Source of the DNA: Hortaea werneckii
Taxonomy: Eukaryota > Ascomycota > Dothideomycetes > Mycosphaerellales > Teratosphaeriaceae
DNA: 64,000 nucleotides
NCBI GenBank assembly: GCA_037044905.1
Contig: JBAOKB010000077.1
Span: forward strand, 806,001 to 870,000
Direction: 5' to 3'
The notes beneath the pieces are model-generated. The model was not told the origin of the DNA, ran no database searches, and worked only from the letters and a program-made list of their open reading frames with translations. Each line of letters opens with the position of its first letter. Within the stretch, counting starts at the first letter, position 1. The position numbers were made by a program, and so were the translations under genes. Below are positions 54,903 to 64,000 of this stretch, piece after piece.

Positions 54903-57862
54903 ATGTACGTCTTCAAACGCGGTATGTATCCATCACTGGACGGCACGACGGCACACAGGGAAGACGGTGTGCCTTGCCACCGTCTTGCCAACGCGGCCGT
55001 CTTCGTCCAATATCGACGCGACCCGCGTATAGTGGCTAACGCGTCTCGCAGATGGCCGCAAGGAGCGCGTCCAGTTCGACAAGATCACAGCTCGTGTGTC
55101 CAGATTATGTTATGGCCTCGACCCAGACCACGTCGACCCCGCCGCCATCACCATGAAGACCATTTCTGGTGTCTATCAGGGTGTCACCACTATCCAGCTG
55201 GATGACCTGGTATGAACCATCCCTCACGCATCAAGAGATTTATTGCTAACCAATCATGCGACTCCAGGCAGCTGAGACAGCTGCATACATGACCGTTACC
55301 CATCCCGACTACGCCATCCTCGCTGCGCGTATCGCCGTCTCCAACCTCCACAAGCAGACCAAGAAGCAATGGTCATCTGTCATCTCCGACCTTTACCACT
55401 ACGTAAACCCGAGAACAGGCAAGCCGGCCCCGATGATCTCGGATGAGACGTACAACACTGTGATGAAGCATGCGGATGAACTTAATAGTGCTATCGTTTA
55501 CGACCGCGACTTCAACTACCAATACTTCGGCTTCAAGACTCTCGAGAGATCATACCTGCTCCGCATTGACGGCAAGGTTGCCGAGAGACCACAGCACATG
55601 ATTATGCGTGTGGCAGTTGGCATCCACGGGGAGGACATTGAGGCAGCCATCGAGACTTACAACCTGATGAGCAACAAGTACTTCACGCACGCCTCCCCTA
55701 CTCTGTTCATGGCTGGAACGCCAGCTGCTCAGCTTGCGTCATGCTTCCTGATCGACATGAAGGATGACAGCATTGACGGCATCTACGACACCCTCAAGAC
55801 CTGCGCTATGATCTCCAAGAACGCTGGTGGTATCGGTCTTAACGTCCACCGCATCCGTGCCACTGGCTCTTACATCGGCGGTACCAACGGCACATCCAAC
55901 GGTCTGGTGCCTATGCTCCGCGTTTACAACAACACCGCCCGCTACGTCGACCAGGGTGGCAACAAGCGTCCTGGCGCTTTTGCCATTTACCTCGAGCCTT
56001 GGCACGCCGACGTCTTTGCTTTCCTTGATCTTCGCAAGAACCACGGCAAGGAGGAGGTGCGTGCTCGCGACCTGTTCTACGCTCTCTGGGTGCCAGACCT
56101 TTTCATGAAGCGTGTTGAGGAGAACGGTACCTGGACACTTATGTGCCCGAACGAATGCCCAGGACTCGCCGATGTGTACGGTGAGGAGTTCGAGGCTCTT
56201 TACGAGAAGTACGAGAAGGAAGGCAAGGGCCGTGAGACTGTGCGTGCCCAGAAGCTGTGGTACGCCATCCTCGAAGCTCAAACCGAGACCGGCAACCCGT
56301 TCATCTGCTACAAAGATGCCGCCAACCGCAAGAGCAACCAGAAGAACCTAGGCACGATCCGTAGCTCCAACCTCTGCACTGAGATCATGGAGTACACCGC
56401 TCCAGACGAGGTTGCTGTCTGCAACTTGGCCTCGCTCGCTCTGCCGACATTTGTTGACATCCAGAACGAGACTTACGATTTCAAGAAGCTGCACGAAGTC
56501 ACGAAGGTCGTAACTCGTAACCTGAACAAGATCATCAACATCAACGCCTACCCCGTGCCTGAGGCCAGCAAGAGCAACTTCCGTCACAGACCTATTGGTC
56601 TTGGTGTCAGTGGTCTGGCTGATGCCTTCCTCGCCCTCCGCATGCCTTTTGACTCGCCCGAGGCTCGCCAGCTGAACATTCAGATCTTCGAGACCATGTA
56701 CCACGCTGCACTGGAATCCTCTTGCGAGATCGCTGCTGAGCTCGGCCCTTATGAGACCTACCCCGGCTCCCCCGTCTCCAAGGGAGAGCTGCAATACGAC
56801 ATGTGGGGTGTGACCCCGACTGACCTGTGGGACTGGGATTCGCTCAAGGCGAAGATTGCTCAGCACGGTGTGCGGAACTCTCTTCTCCTCGCACCCATGC
56901 CGACTGCCTCCACTTCGCAGATCATGGGCTTCAACGAGTGCTTTGAGCCTTACACTTCCAACATCTACTCCCGTCGTGTGCTTGCCGGAGAGTTTCAGGT
57001 GGTCAACCCATGGCTGCTGAAGGATCTTGTCGACCGCGATCTCTGGAGTGACAACATGAAGAACCGCATCATTGCAGAGGGCGGGTCCGTGCAGCGCATT
57101 CCGAATATTCCTGACGACCTCAAGGCTCTGTACAAGACTGTCTGGGAGATCAGTCAGCGACAGATCGTGCAGATGGCTGCGGACCGTGGTGCTTTCATTG
57201 ACCAGTCACAATCCCTGAACATCCACATGAAGGAGCCAACGATGGGCAAGATCACGTCCATGCACTTCACGGGCTGGAAGCTCGGTCTGAAGACGGGAAT
57301 GTACTACCTGCGCACCATGGCCGCGTCTGCGCCCATTCAGTTCACGGTCGACCAAGAGATGCTCAAGGTCGCCGACACCAACACCGGTAAATCGGGCGGC
57401 AACAAGAGGCGTAACCTTACAGGTGGCTACAACGCCGTGTCGACGCCGCCGCCATCCCAGACGCAGAACGCTGCTCCCCAGGCCATGTACCAGACCAAGG
57501 CAAACGGTGTCCCTAAGGATGTCGTGACGCCCGCTCAGACTCCGCCGCCTGAGCAAGTCGACGACTCGGCACCCCAGCCAAAGCCGCGCAAGAGGTTCGA
57601 GCGCACCACCTCAGCTGTCGAGAACCCGCCCTTCCCAGCTGATCTGGAGGACGGTGACTCGCCGGAGGTTCTCGCCGCCGATGGCAGCAATGGCCCTGCT
57701 CCTAAGGGTGAGGAGTTGCCGGAGCCTGCCATGCCGAAGAAGAACAACCAGTCCGAGGACAAGGACGAGAGCAGCAAGGACCGTGAAGGCGACATCTACG
57801 CCGACGCGGTACTCGCTTGCTCCATTGAAAACCCGGAGTCTTGTGTCATGTGCTCTGGTTAA
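54903..57862 (+). CDS. RNR1: Ribonucleoside-diphosphate reductase large subunit (R1)
   Basis: Catalytic subunit of class I ribonucleotide reductase, making deoxyribonucleotides for DNA synthesis. Exons 54903-54921, 55052-55209 and 55268-57862 (introns 130 and 58 nt) give 923 residues; the first coding exon is only 19 nt. The ATP cone starts MYVFKRDGRKERVQFDKITARVSRL. Active-site cysteines are placed as expected: Cys218 (QLASCFLI), Cys429 in SSNLCTEIME and Cys444 in EVAVCNLASLALP. AGGIGLNVHRIRATGSYI and MPTASTSQIMGFNECFEPYTSNIYSRRVLAGEFQVVNPWL segments are canonical. After about residue 765 an extended Pro/Ser-rich linker of about 130 residues leads to the redox-active C-terminal CVMC pair (Cys918/Cys921), which reduces the active site. 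It starts 1.4 kb downstream of GET1 on the same strand. Confidence 0.96.
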
Positions 57863-58587
57863 ACTGTCACGTGGGAAGGAGCTATCTCTTTTAACGTGGC
57901 CACGTTGGATGTGCAAGAAGTTTTTCTCTTTTCTTCCTTTTTTGTCATGCATGGGAAACCGGGCGTTTATGAAAGATTTGATGAGGATACCACACGGAAA
58001 CCCCCTTTGGAAGGAAAACGGGGAAGAATGATGGGTTTGGCTCTTTGGTTTCGCTTTTTTTTTTTTTTTTCAAATTGCACAGAATAATGGGATGCCTGGT
58101 TGTACTTGTTACATGTTCTATATAGACCAATCGTTTATTCAAACTTGACGATCTCACTGGTCTCACTGCGTAGTACATCCACTGATGTTTCCGGTTAAAA
58201 TCGTAGTTGCTCGGGGTGGGAACGATAGGATCTATCCCGTGTTGTCCTCGTGTTGTCTGTCCCTAGGCTGTAAAGAGCGCTGTCGTTATCTTCCACCTCC
58301 TTTGACTGTGAGGGGTCAGACGTTCAGACCACGTGCTGATAAGACTAGCGCTTATCTCGCAGCTCTCAGCTTCCCAGCTCGCAGCCAACTTTCCCCAGTA
58401 CCTAGGTAGTGTTGCATCACCGCGGGGCAGAGGGCTCCATCGAAAAAGCAAACCGGCGGCGGATCAGCCTAGCCGTCTCGATACGGGCGACTGTCCACCC
58501 ACCCACCCAGCAGTGCTCTCGGCGAAAGATGTCTTCAATACCGCACGTTGTTGCCTCTGCCCCTCTTGCAAAGCACCTTGTGCAGCC
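57863..58587. other. Intergenic, RNR1 3' region and kinase promoter
   Basis: Contains T-rich stretches (57918-57945; a run at 58055-58070) typical of a 3' UTR on the plus strand, and a TACCTAGGTA palindrome at 58399. No gene recognised. Confidence 0.55.
58399..58408. repeat. TACCTAGGTA palindrome, copy 2
   Basis: Perfect 10-bp palindrome about 180 bp upstream of the YFH7-like kinase start. Confidence 0.7.
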
Positions 58588-59461
58588 ATGGAGGAACAGG
58601 TCGATCGGCTCGTGAAGAAGGCATGGTTCCAATTCCAAGATACGCCGAAAAGCAAACGGCTCTTGATCGCTGTGAGCGGGATCCCTGGGTCAGGTACGAA
58701 AAAAGAACCACTCCTGGTCACATCACCAGACTCGACACACAACATGCCTACACATGTCACAAAACGCGCATTTGCTCATACCGGTTTCCCATCTTTCTTC
58801 ATGAGCAGGCAAAACCACCCTCGCCGCCAAAGTCGTCGCCCGCCTCAACGCCCTCTGGCGCGAGAGCTCGCCCGGCCTGGCCTCTGAGCCCGGCATCGCC
58901 ACCTTCCTGCCTATGGACGGCTACCACCTCACGCGCGCCCAGCTAGACGCCATGCCGGATCCGAGCACAGCGCACGCCCGGCGCGGCGCCGCTTTCACTT
59001 TCGACGCCCCGGCTTTCCTGCAACTGGTCAAGAAGCTCCGCGAGCCTATCTGTCCTGAAACGGGGACCCTCTACGCGCCGAGCTTCGACCATGCGGTTAA
59101 GGATCCCGTTGCGAATGATATACCTATCGCGGCGTCCTCGCGCATCGTGGTCATGGAGGGTCTGTACCTCTCGCTCGGCACGGGCGCGCCGGAGTGGAAG
59201 GATGCGGCGCTGTTGATGGACGAGCTGTGGTTTGTGGAAGTGTCGGAGCAGAAGGCCAAGGAGCGGTTAGTGAAACGCCATGTCGCGAGTGGGATCTCCC
59301 CCGATGAGGAGAGTGCGGCGCACCGCGCGGAGGAGAACGATCTCGTGAATGGCAGGCAGATTGTCGAGGGTCGGTTGCAGGTTCATGAGGTGATTTCTTC
59401 CCGGGAGGATGGGCAATGGGCGCCTGAGGTGCAGGGGATTGAGAGGGAGAGGGATGCGTAG
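58588..59461 (+). CDS. P-loop kinase of the uridine kinase/phosphoribulokinase type (YFH7-like)
   Basis: ATP-dependent small-molecule kinase; the substrate of yeast YFH7 is not established to my knowledge. Exons 58588-58693 and 58809-59461 give 252 residues; the 115-nt intron interrupts the codon of Gly36 inside the Walker A loop (GIPGSG|KTT, K37). Further family motifs: FLPMDGYHLTRAQLDAMPDP with the Asp of the phosphate-acceptor region, ARRGAAFTFDAPAFLQLVKKLRE, YAPSFDHAVKDPV, IVVMEGLYLSL, ELWFVEVSEQKAKERLVKRH and the closing EENDLVNGRQI, characteristic of YFH7. No targeting sequence is evident. A pantothenate- or nicotinamide-riboside-kinase-type activity is conceivable from the fold but cannot be read from the sequence. 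Confidence 0.85.
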
Positions 59462-59947
59462 GGTTATTGAACGGAAACAGGGGGTGGGAATCTGAAATGT
59501 TTGGTGGGGGTATAAATGCTATGGTTCCCATCAATGGCTGGAGATGGTCTGTTTGCATATGTTACGATCAATCTATTGAGTAGTAGTAGGGAAAGGAAGA
59601 GAGTGGACTCGCTCTCCCACTATGGTCTCGTATATCTATCTAGGTAGGCATTAAGCCGGTCTTGATGTAGATCTGATGATGCTTTTACACGTGCATACAA
59701 TATAGACCTGGATCCAGGCTGGCTGGCTGGCTGGCTGGCTGCTGCACGCGTCCACGCCGGCTGATCGCGATTGTGGCTTGTTTGGAGCTTGGGCCAATGA
59801 CGCATCGGCGGCGTAAGGGAACGTCACCTTCCTGCCCTCAAAACCATCTTCCACCATCCTCCTTGTTTCCTGTATACTCCCATTCAACCAACCTCTACCA
59901 CATCAACCATCCTCGACATCTAAACTACAGCCTCCATCACCATCAAC
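59462..59947. other. Intergenic, simple repeat
   Basis: Spacer between two plus-strand genes with (GGCT)6 at 59717-59740. No gene recognised. Confidence 0.55.
59717..59740. repeat. (GGCT)6 microsatellite
   Basis: Six tandem GGCT units about 210 bp upstream of the next start codon. Confidence 0.9.
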
Positions 59948-60621
59948 ATGGCCACTTTGCACTGTACGTCCACCTCCATCCGAAACCCCCATGCGCTGTA
60001 GGCGCCCGCAAGCCGCAGCGGGGCGGGGCTTGTTTACCCAAGTCCGCCGTACATAGTATCAAATGCGACGGAAGAAGACTAACCACTCCCATCCATCAAA
60101 CAGACCTCCCACCGGTCAAGCCGTCCGCCGTCGCCCTCGGCACGGTCTACAACCACGCCATCTCTCTTGCCGTCCTCGGCCCCGTCTTCGGCGACACCTA
60201 CCGCCAGGCCCAGGCCGCCAACACCAAGGAGGAGTTCTTCAAGAGCAAGGAGGCTGCTTCCGCCGCTGCCGCCTGGGGTACCTCCCTCATCGGCTCCGGT
60301 GTCCAGTCTTACGGCGTCGGTGCTCTGCTCAATGCCACTGGCACCCTCAGCTACAAGGGCGCTGCCTACATGGGCGGTCTGATCTTCATGGCTAGCTCTG
60401 CTCCGTCGGTACGTTCTTGCCCCGTCGCATCCACTTCGCATGCGCATTCTTGGTTGAAAAAAGACACTGACATTGGGACCTTTTAGTTCATCGCCCAGAT
60501 CTTCACCGAGAAGCGCCCGCTCGACACCGTCGCCGTCGGTGCCCTCGCCCGCGTCTTCGAGACCGTCGGCCTCTCCATGTTCATGACCTGGTGGGGCACC
60601 CGCACCAACCCATTCGACTAA
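59948..60621 (+). CDS. Small multi-pass membrane protein, unassigned
   Basis: Three coding exons, 59948-59963 (only 16 nt: MATLH plus one base), 60104-60408 and 60487-60621, with introns of 140 and 78 nt, all joined in phase; 151 residues. Four hydrophobic segments are visible: SAVALGTVYNHAISLAVLGPV, AAAAWGTSLIGSGVQSYGVGALL, AAYMGGLIFMASSAPSFIAQIF and VGALARVFETVGLSMFMTWW. Between the first two is a charged turn (AQAANTKEEFFKSKEAA). The product is highly biased to C-ending codons, like RNR1, which suggests high expression. I do not recognise the family with certainty; a DUF1761-like protein is one possibility to test. No signal peptide is evident beyond the first segment. Confidence 0.7.
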
Positions 60622-61174
60622 ACGCTTGATTTCCTCCCCCAGTTGATGACCCTGATGTGAGAAATTCTATCGGCGTCGGCACATGGTAGTTGGTGGAGTT
60701 TACTCTTGCGCAAACCTCCCCCGCCCTTCCCTCTTACGAGGCGCGCGCTGCTTCTAGCTAGCTAGCTACCTATCCCAAGGCAGAGAGCCCCCGGCGGAAT
60801 ATATTATCTTGTTGTACTCATAGTGGTAATTTGAAGCATTTGAAGAAACCTCCTTTTCATGTTCTCCAGTCTTTCTTAAGCCCGTGTACATGCTCCCGAC
60901 GCCGCCTCGCACTTGTCACACCTACCTAGGTATCCCACTCTGCAGCCGAAGCGCGCACGGACCACATCGCATTTCACCACATCTGCTGTCCCTCGACTTT
61001 TCCCATCTCGTTTTCAATTCATATATCTTATCTACTTCGCAACAAGAATCCCCCGAACCATACTCTTCCCTAAAACAGAATCTCTTCTCCCTTTCATTCA
61101 AATTCCCCCTCCCTACTACCCACAAACCAACCCAAATCAATCATTGGAAAAAAAAAAGAAAAGAAAAGAAAACA
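60622..61174. other. Intergenic, 3' region and promoter
   Basis: Spacer with GCTAGCTAGCTACC near 60757 and the TACCTAGGTA palindrome at 60923. The frame of the next gene is open back to 60884 but lacks coding character. Confidence 0.55.
60923..60932. repeat. TACCTAGGTA palindrome, copy 3
   Basis: Perfect 10-bp palindrome about 240 bp upstream of the start at 61175. Confidence 0.7.
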
Positions 61175-61645
61175 ATGGCCGAACCGAACGACGACAACGC
61201 CCTCTTCGCCATCGAAGTCGACGTAGATGACTACGCTGATACGGCCGCGGCTGATAATCCTTCAGCTTCTACCACTTCTACTAACCAGGATGACGCCGCG
61301 ACCGTCTCACGCACTTTCCAAAGCGCTTCCGCTTTCCAGGCCCAGAAGGCCGCGTATCGGGCTAAAATCGACTGGGGGGATTTAGAGGCGGATTTGATCA
61401 AGGCTGTGCCTGTGCTTTGTCGAACCACTCGTGATCCTGTGGCTGGTGGAGAGGAAGTGAAACTTTCCAAGAAGGGAATCCAGCTTTTGGGGTATGTGGT
61501 CGGGGAATTGTATTTCTCGAGACGGTTTGAGGAAATAATTGGGCTTTGTCAAAGGGTTTTGGTGGGTTGTGAGTTGGATGCTAAGACGAGGGTTGGGGTG
61601 GAGAAGTGGATTGCTCGGTCGAAGGGGAGGTTGGGGGACGTGTGA
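61175..61645 (+). CDS. Hypothetical soluble protein, 156 residues
   Basis: Intronless frame with the ATG at 61175 in a strong fungal context (AACAATGGCC) directly after an A-rich leader. Residues 1-45 are acidic and Ser/Thr/Ala-rich (DNALFAIEVDVDDYADTAAAD). From about 50 on, the protein is helical: SASAFQAQKAAYRAKIDWGDLEADLI, CRTTRDPVAGGEEVKLSKKGIQLLGYVVGELYFSRRFEEIIGLC, then KTRVGVEKWIARSK. The pairing of helices in the C-terminal half looks like one TPR-type repeat, but this is only a guess. A longer frame from 60884 adds a low-complexity stretch overlapping promoter-like sequence and is not used. Family not recognised. Confidence 0.68.
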   Translation: MAEPNDDNALFAIEVDVDDYADTAAADNPSASTTSTNQDDAATVSRTFQSASAFQAQKAAYRAKIDWGDLEADLIKAVPVLCRTTRDPVAGGEEVKLSKKGIQLLGYVVGELYFSRRFEEIIGLCQRVLVGCELDAKTRVGVEKWIARSKGRLGDV

Positions 61646-62864
61646 GGAGTGAGATGGAGGGAAATTTACCTGGCGAGGCTCCAGTGGGGCTGGGTTGCGG
61701 TTCCTGCTCAGCCTCTAGCTGTTTCTTTTGAGCAGCGCGGACGGGCGACGGACTTGTGGATCGTCACGTTTTGCGCACAATCATCACTGGAAATCCCCCG
61801 CGCTCTGTATCCGGACTTGCACACGCCTGCTGGCGAGATCTGCGAATTTTTGGAGTGTGGGACGGGGTGAGGCAGGGTGGATTGTTCATGTGCGAGCGCA
61901 CTTCCATTGCCCTTCCTCTCCGGGAGGCAGGACGCTGCGGTGCAGTGCCAAGTACGTCTGACCCCGTGCTGTGTACCCAGAAACCGCTCTCTTTACACAC
62001 CGACACTCCACGCCCCCCATCGGCCGCATGAACGCCGCTGCTTTCGGCACCACAGGGACCACAGCATCTAGACGAACGAAGAACACACGCTGAACGTGTT
62101 GAAAATCCCACACTGGGGAGAATAGCCCTCGCCTCTGTTACGGACGCCGTCTCACAAGAGAGTGCGAGCAGTGCACGAGTCCAAAAAGCAAACGACTGAG
62201 TTAGAAATATCGGTGTGGATTGTTCATGGGGCTCGTTCGTATGTTGTATCGAACTGGACTCTGCCGAGACCGGTATTGGATGAAAGACGAGAAAATTTGG
62301 GGTTTAACAATGGCGCCGTGCGATGTTATAGGCGTCAGTTACTTACGAGGGCAAATCACTGTTACGGGAATGCATGGCGAGTAAGAGGCTCGGCCGGTGG
62401 GAAAAGTAAGATTCTCTCTTCTTTCGCGGGCGGAGATGCAAGACGCAAGAGGAAGATGCAAAACGCGAGGAGCAAGACGCAAAAGCAACAACGGAGGCTC
62501 GACATGAGAAGCTAGACACGAGAGGCTAGATGTAAGACGTCGGATGTAAGGTGTAAGAAGCAAGACCGCGAGACCGCGAGACCGCAAGACCGCGAGACCG
62601 CAAGACCGCAAGACCGCAAGACCGCAAGACCGCAAGACCGCGAGACCGCAAGACTGCACGACGTACGACGCACGACGCAAGGCGCAAGACGCAAGGTGTA
62701 AGGTGTAAGATGTAAGGTTGAAACAAGCAATGCTCAAGAAGCAAGAAGCACACACGACGTAACAAGTACGGCGTACGAAGCAAAGACCCACGACGCAAGA
62801 AGTAGAAAGTAGAACAATTCAGATCGATTCCATATCAAGAAAACCCATCATCCCTAATCACCCC
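61646..62864. other. Intergenic with minisatellite
   Basis: Between convergent genes. The left half has no recognised gene. The right half (about 62440-62800) is built from degenerate CAAGACG-like units, including the exact 8-bp array listed separately, which creates repetitive Arg/Ser/Cys/Gly/Leu frames on the minus strand. Confidence 0.6.
62561..62656. repeat. 8-bp minisatellite C[A/G]AGACCG x 12
   Basis: Twelve head-to-tail 8-bp units, either CAAGACCG or CGAGACCG, the last with one change (CAAGACTG). Because 8 is not a multiple of three, the same array gives an 8-residue repeat in every frame. Degenerate CAAGACG and AAGGTGT variants flank it on both sides over about 300 bp. Confidence 0.92.
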
Positions 62865-64000
62865 TCAAACCTCTCTTTTCCCAACTCCCCTCCCGGTAAA
62901 CCGCCTAAAAGCCTCAACGAACCCCTCCTCCTCCGCCTTCTCATCACCACCAGCTTCTCTAAACCCCCCTCGCCCCGCCAACACCCCCTCCTCATCCCTC
63001 TGCCCTTCGTCTCCCATCTCCATCAAGGGCACCATACTCACCCGCCCATGCGCACACATAAACGGGAATGCGCACCGACTGAGCTCTTCCATCAATTGCT
63101 CGCACTCCTCGCGGGAGAGGACGTCATTGAACATGATCGCCGACCGGCATGCGCGGGAATTGAGCAGGTCGAGGAGGGGTTTAGGACAGGTGTGGAGGTG
63201 TTTGAGCCACTCGTGGGGACTGGACGGGTTGTGCACGCCATGATCATAGTCATGGTGATCCGTGGAGGTTTCAAGATCGGGTTGAGGAGGAGGAGGAGGA
63301 GGCAGAGGAGCAGCTCTCGCGGATGATGACGAGGATGATTCGGCGCGGCGCCAGATCTCGGAGCGGAGCATTTCGATCAGGAGGGTGGGGAAGAGGGTAC
63401 AGCGCTCGGCGATGCCGGGGGGTAAGGCGCGGACGATGAGGAGTCGAGGTTCTTCCTCGGTGCGAGGAGGTGGGTCGTCGATCGCTGGCGTGTGGAGTAT
63501 TTGGCCGGAAGGAGACAGATGGTACATAATCCCCCAGCGAGCGAAGTGGGCTATGTGTCTTGTGAAGAGTTCGGCTTCTTGGGCGCCGATCTGGAAACGT
63601 TGGGGCCGCTCTAGGAGAACCGTCTTCACTGCTGGGGTGTGGCTGCCGAAATGATCGGACGTGATGGTACGAGAGGCGGGATCGATCGGGGCGCAGAGTT
63701 CTTGCAGTAAATTTTCTAGGATGACACGTTCAGACGCCGCATGCTGGTCGACAAGAACCAGTGTGCTTGCCCCCTTGCCATCTGCCTGAGAACTGGGCAT
63801 CTTGCAAAGGATGAACTTGTTATCCACTTGTCGTATGACCTGGACATCCTTCAACGCCTCTTTTGACAGCTTTGCTGGACATGCGAACACGTTTTCGGAC
63901 AGCCCCTGTGTCATTGAGTTATGTGTACATTGACGATGCCCTCGTTCGGCCGCATCGATCCCAGGCCCACCGAATGAAGCGACCGGTATCGGCTCCTCAT
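62865..64000 (-). CDS. MLH3: DNA mismatch-repair protein MLH3, C-terminal part, 5' partial
   Basis: MutL-family endonuclease subunit acting with MLH1 in mismatch repair and meiotic crossing-over. The gene runs off the right edge; the frame is open from the edge through the ATG at 63914 to the stop at 62865. The catalytic metal-binding motif DQHAASERVILE fits DQHA-x2-E-x4-E, preceded by VIRQVDNKFILCKM and VLVDQH. Later motifs are CRSAIMFNDVLSREECEQLMEELSRCAFPFMCAHGRVSMVPL, the MLH3/PMS-type second zinc-site region (ACR and CxHGR; Val here where most have Pro). Between them lies an unusually long Ser/Pro-rich insert with poly-Pro (63275-63320). The last ~60 residues are charged and extend past the usual end. 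Identity is strong; distinction from PMS1 rests on the CAHGR-SMVP motif. Confidence 0.88.
   Translation of the reverse strand, partial: EEPIPVASFGGPGIDAAERGHRQCTHNSMTQGLSENVFACPAKLSKEALKDVQVIRQVDNKFILCKMPSSQADGKGASTLVLVDQHAASERVILENLLQELCAPIDPASRTITSDHFGSHTPAVKTVLLERPQRFQIGAQEAELFTRHIAHFARWGIMYHLSPSGQILHTPAIDDPPPRTEEEPRLLIVRALPPGIAERCTLFPTLLIEMLRSEIWRRAESSSSSSARAAPLPPPPPPQPDLETSTDHHDYDHGVHNPSSPHEWLKHLHTCPKPLLDLLNSRACRSAIMFNDVLSREECEQLMEELSRCAFPFMCAHGRVSMVPLMEMGDEGQRDEEGVLAGRGGFREAGGDEKAEEEGFVEAFRRFTGRGVGKREV

Noticed and set aside
60884..61174. N-terminal extension of the 156-residue protein
   Set aside because: Low-complexity, promoter-like sequence; the ATG at 61175 has a far better context.
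62339..62798. Minus-strand frames with repeated RSCGLAVL-type peptides
   Set aside because: Generated by the 8-bp minisatellite in all frames; no start context or conserved flank.

Overview
The window reads as nuclear DNA of a filamentous ascomycete (Pezizomycotina). Genes lie on both strands at roughly one per 2 kb. Most have zero to three short GT-AG introns (41-198 nt), there are no operons or Shine-Dalgarno signals, and several families are fungal or typical of fungi (YFH7-type kinase, Alba-like protein, AHC1-type zinc finger, a Zn2Cys6 regulator). A dothideomycete is possible, but the sequence alone does not prove it. All functional names below come from reading protein motifs by eye; no database search was run.

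Layout. 1-8.8 kb: 3' end of exportin-1 (CRM1), a type II NADH dehydrogenase, the U3 snoRNP protein MPP10, a drug/metabolite-type transporter divergent from it, and mitochondrial ribosomal protein uL3m. 8.7-12.5 kb is a gene-poor stretch of 3.8 kb. 12.5-21 kb: a Zn2Cys6 protein fused to a maltose-acetyltransferase-like domain, ALG10 and the GINS subunit PSF2 sharing a divergent promoter, and three small unassigned proteins. 21-31.5 kb: the RNA helicase MTR4 (with an apparent 1-nt frameshift), a membrane protein, an AHC1-like zinc-finger protein, an Alba-like protein and a branched-chain aminotransferase. 33-46 kb: an unassigned protein, a lineage-restricted-looking coiled-coil protein with 51 consecutive asparagines, an ER J-protein (HLJ1 type), an AIM19-like protein and a large membrane protein with unresolved splicing. 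47-64 kb: aldo-keto reductase, uL24m, ethanolamine-phosphate cytidylyltransferase divergent from GET1, ribonucleotide reductase large subunit RNR1, a YFH7-like kinase, two small unassigned proteins, and the C-terminal part of MLH3 running off the right edge.

Most content is housekeeping: ribosome biogenesis and RNA surveillance (MPP10, MTR4), mitochondrial translation (uL3m, uL24m), ER functions (ALG10, HLJ1-like, GET1), DNA replication and repair (PSF2, RNR1, MLH3), and phospholipid and amino-acid metabolism. No genomic defence island, CRISPR, intact transposon, rRNA gene or convincing tRNA gene was seen, and there is no clear secondary-metabolite cluster. The points most worth a second look are the zinc-cluster/acetyltransferase fusion that lacks the usual catalytic histidine, the poly-asparagine protein with its recurring short D-x-x-M-x-D-A motif, the MTR4 frameshift, a perfect 10-bp palindrome (TACCTAGGTA) repeated in three promoters, and CGCG-type G1/S elements upstream of PSF2 and RNR1.
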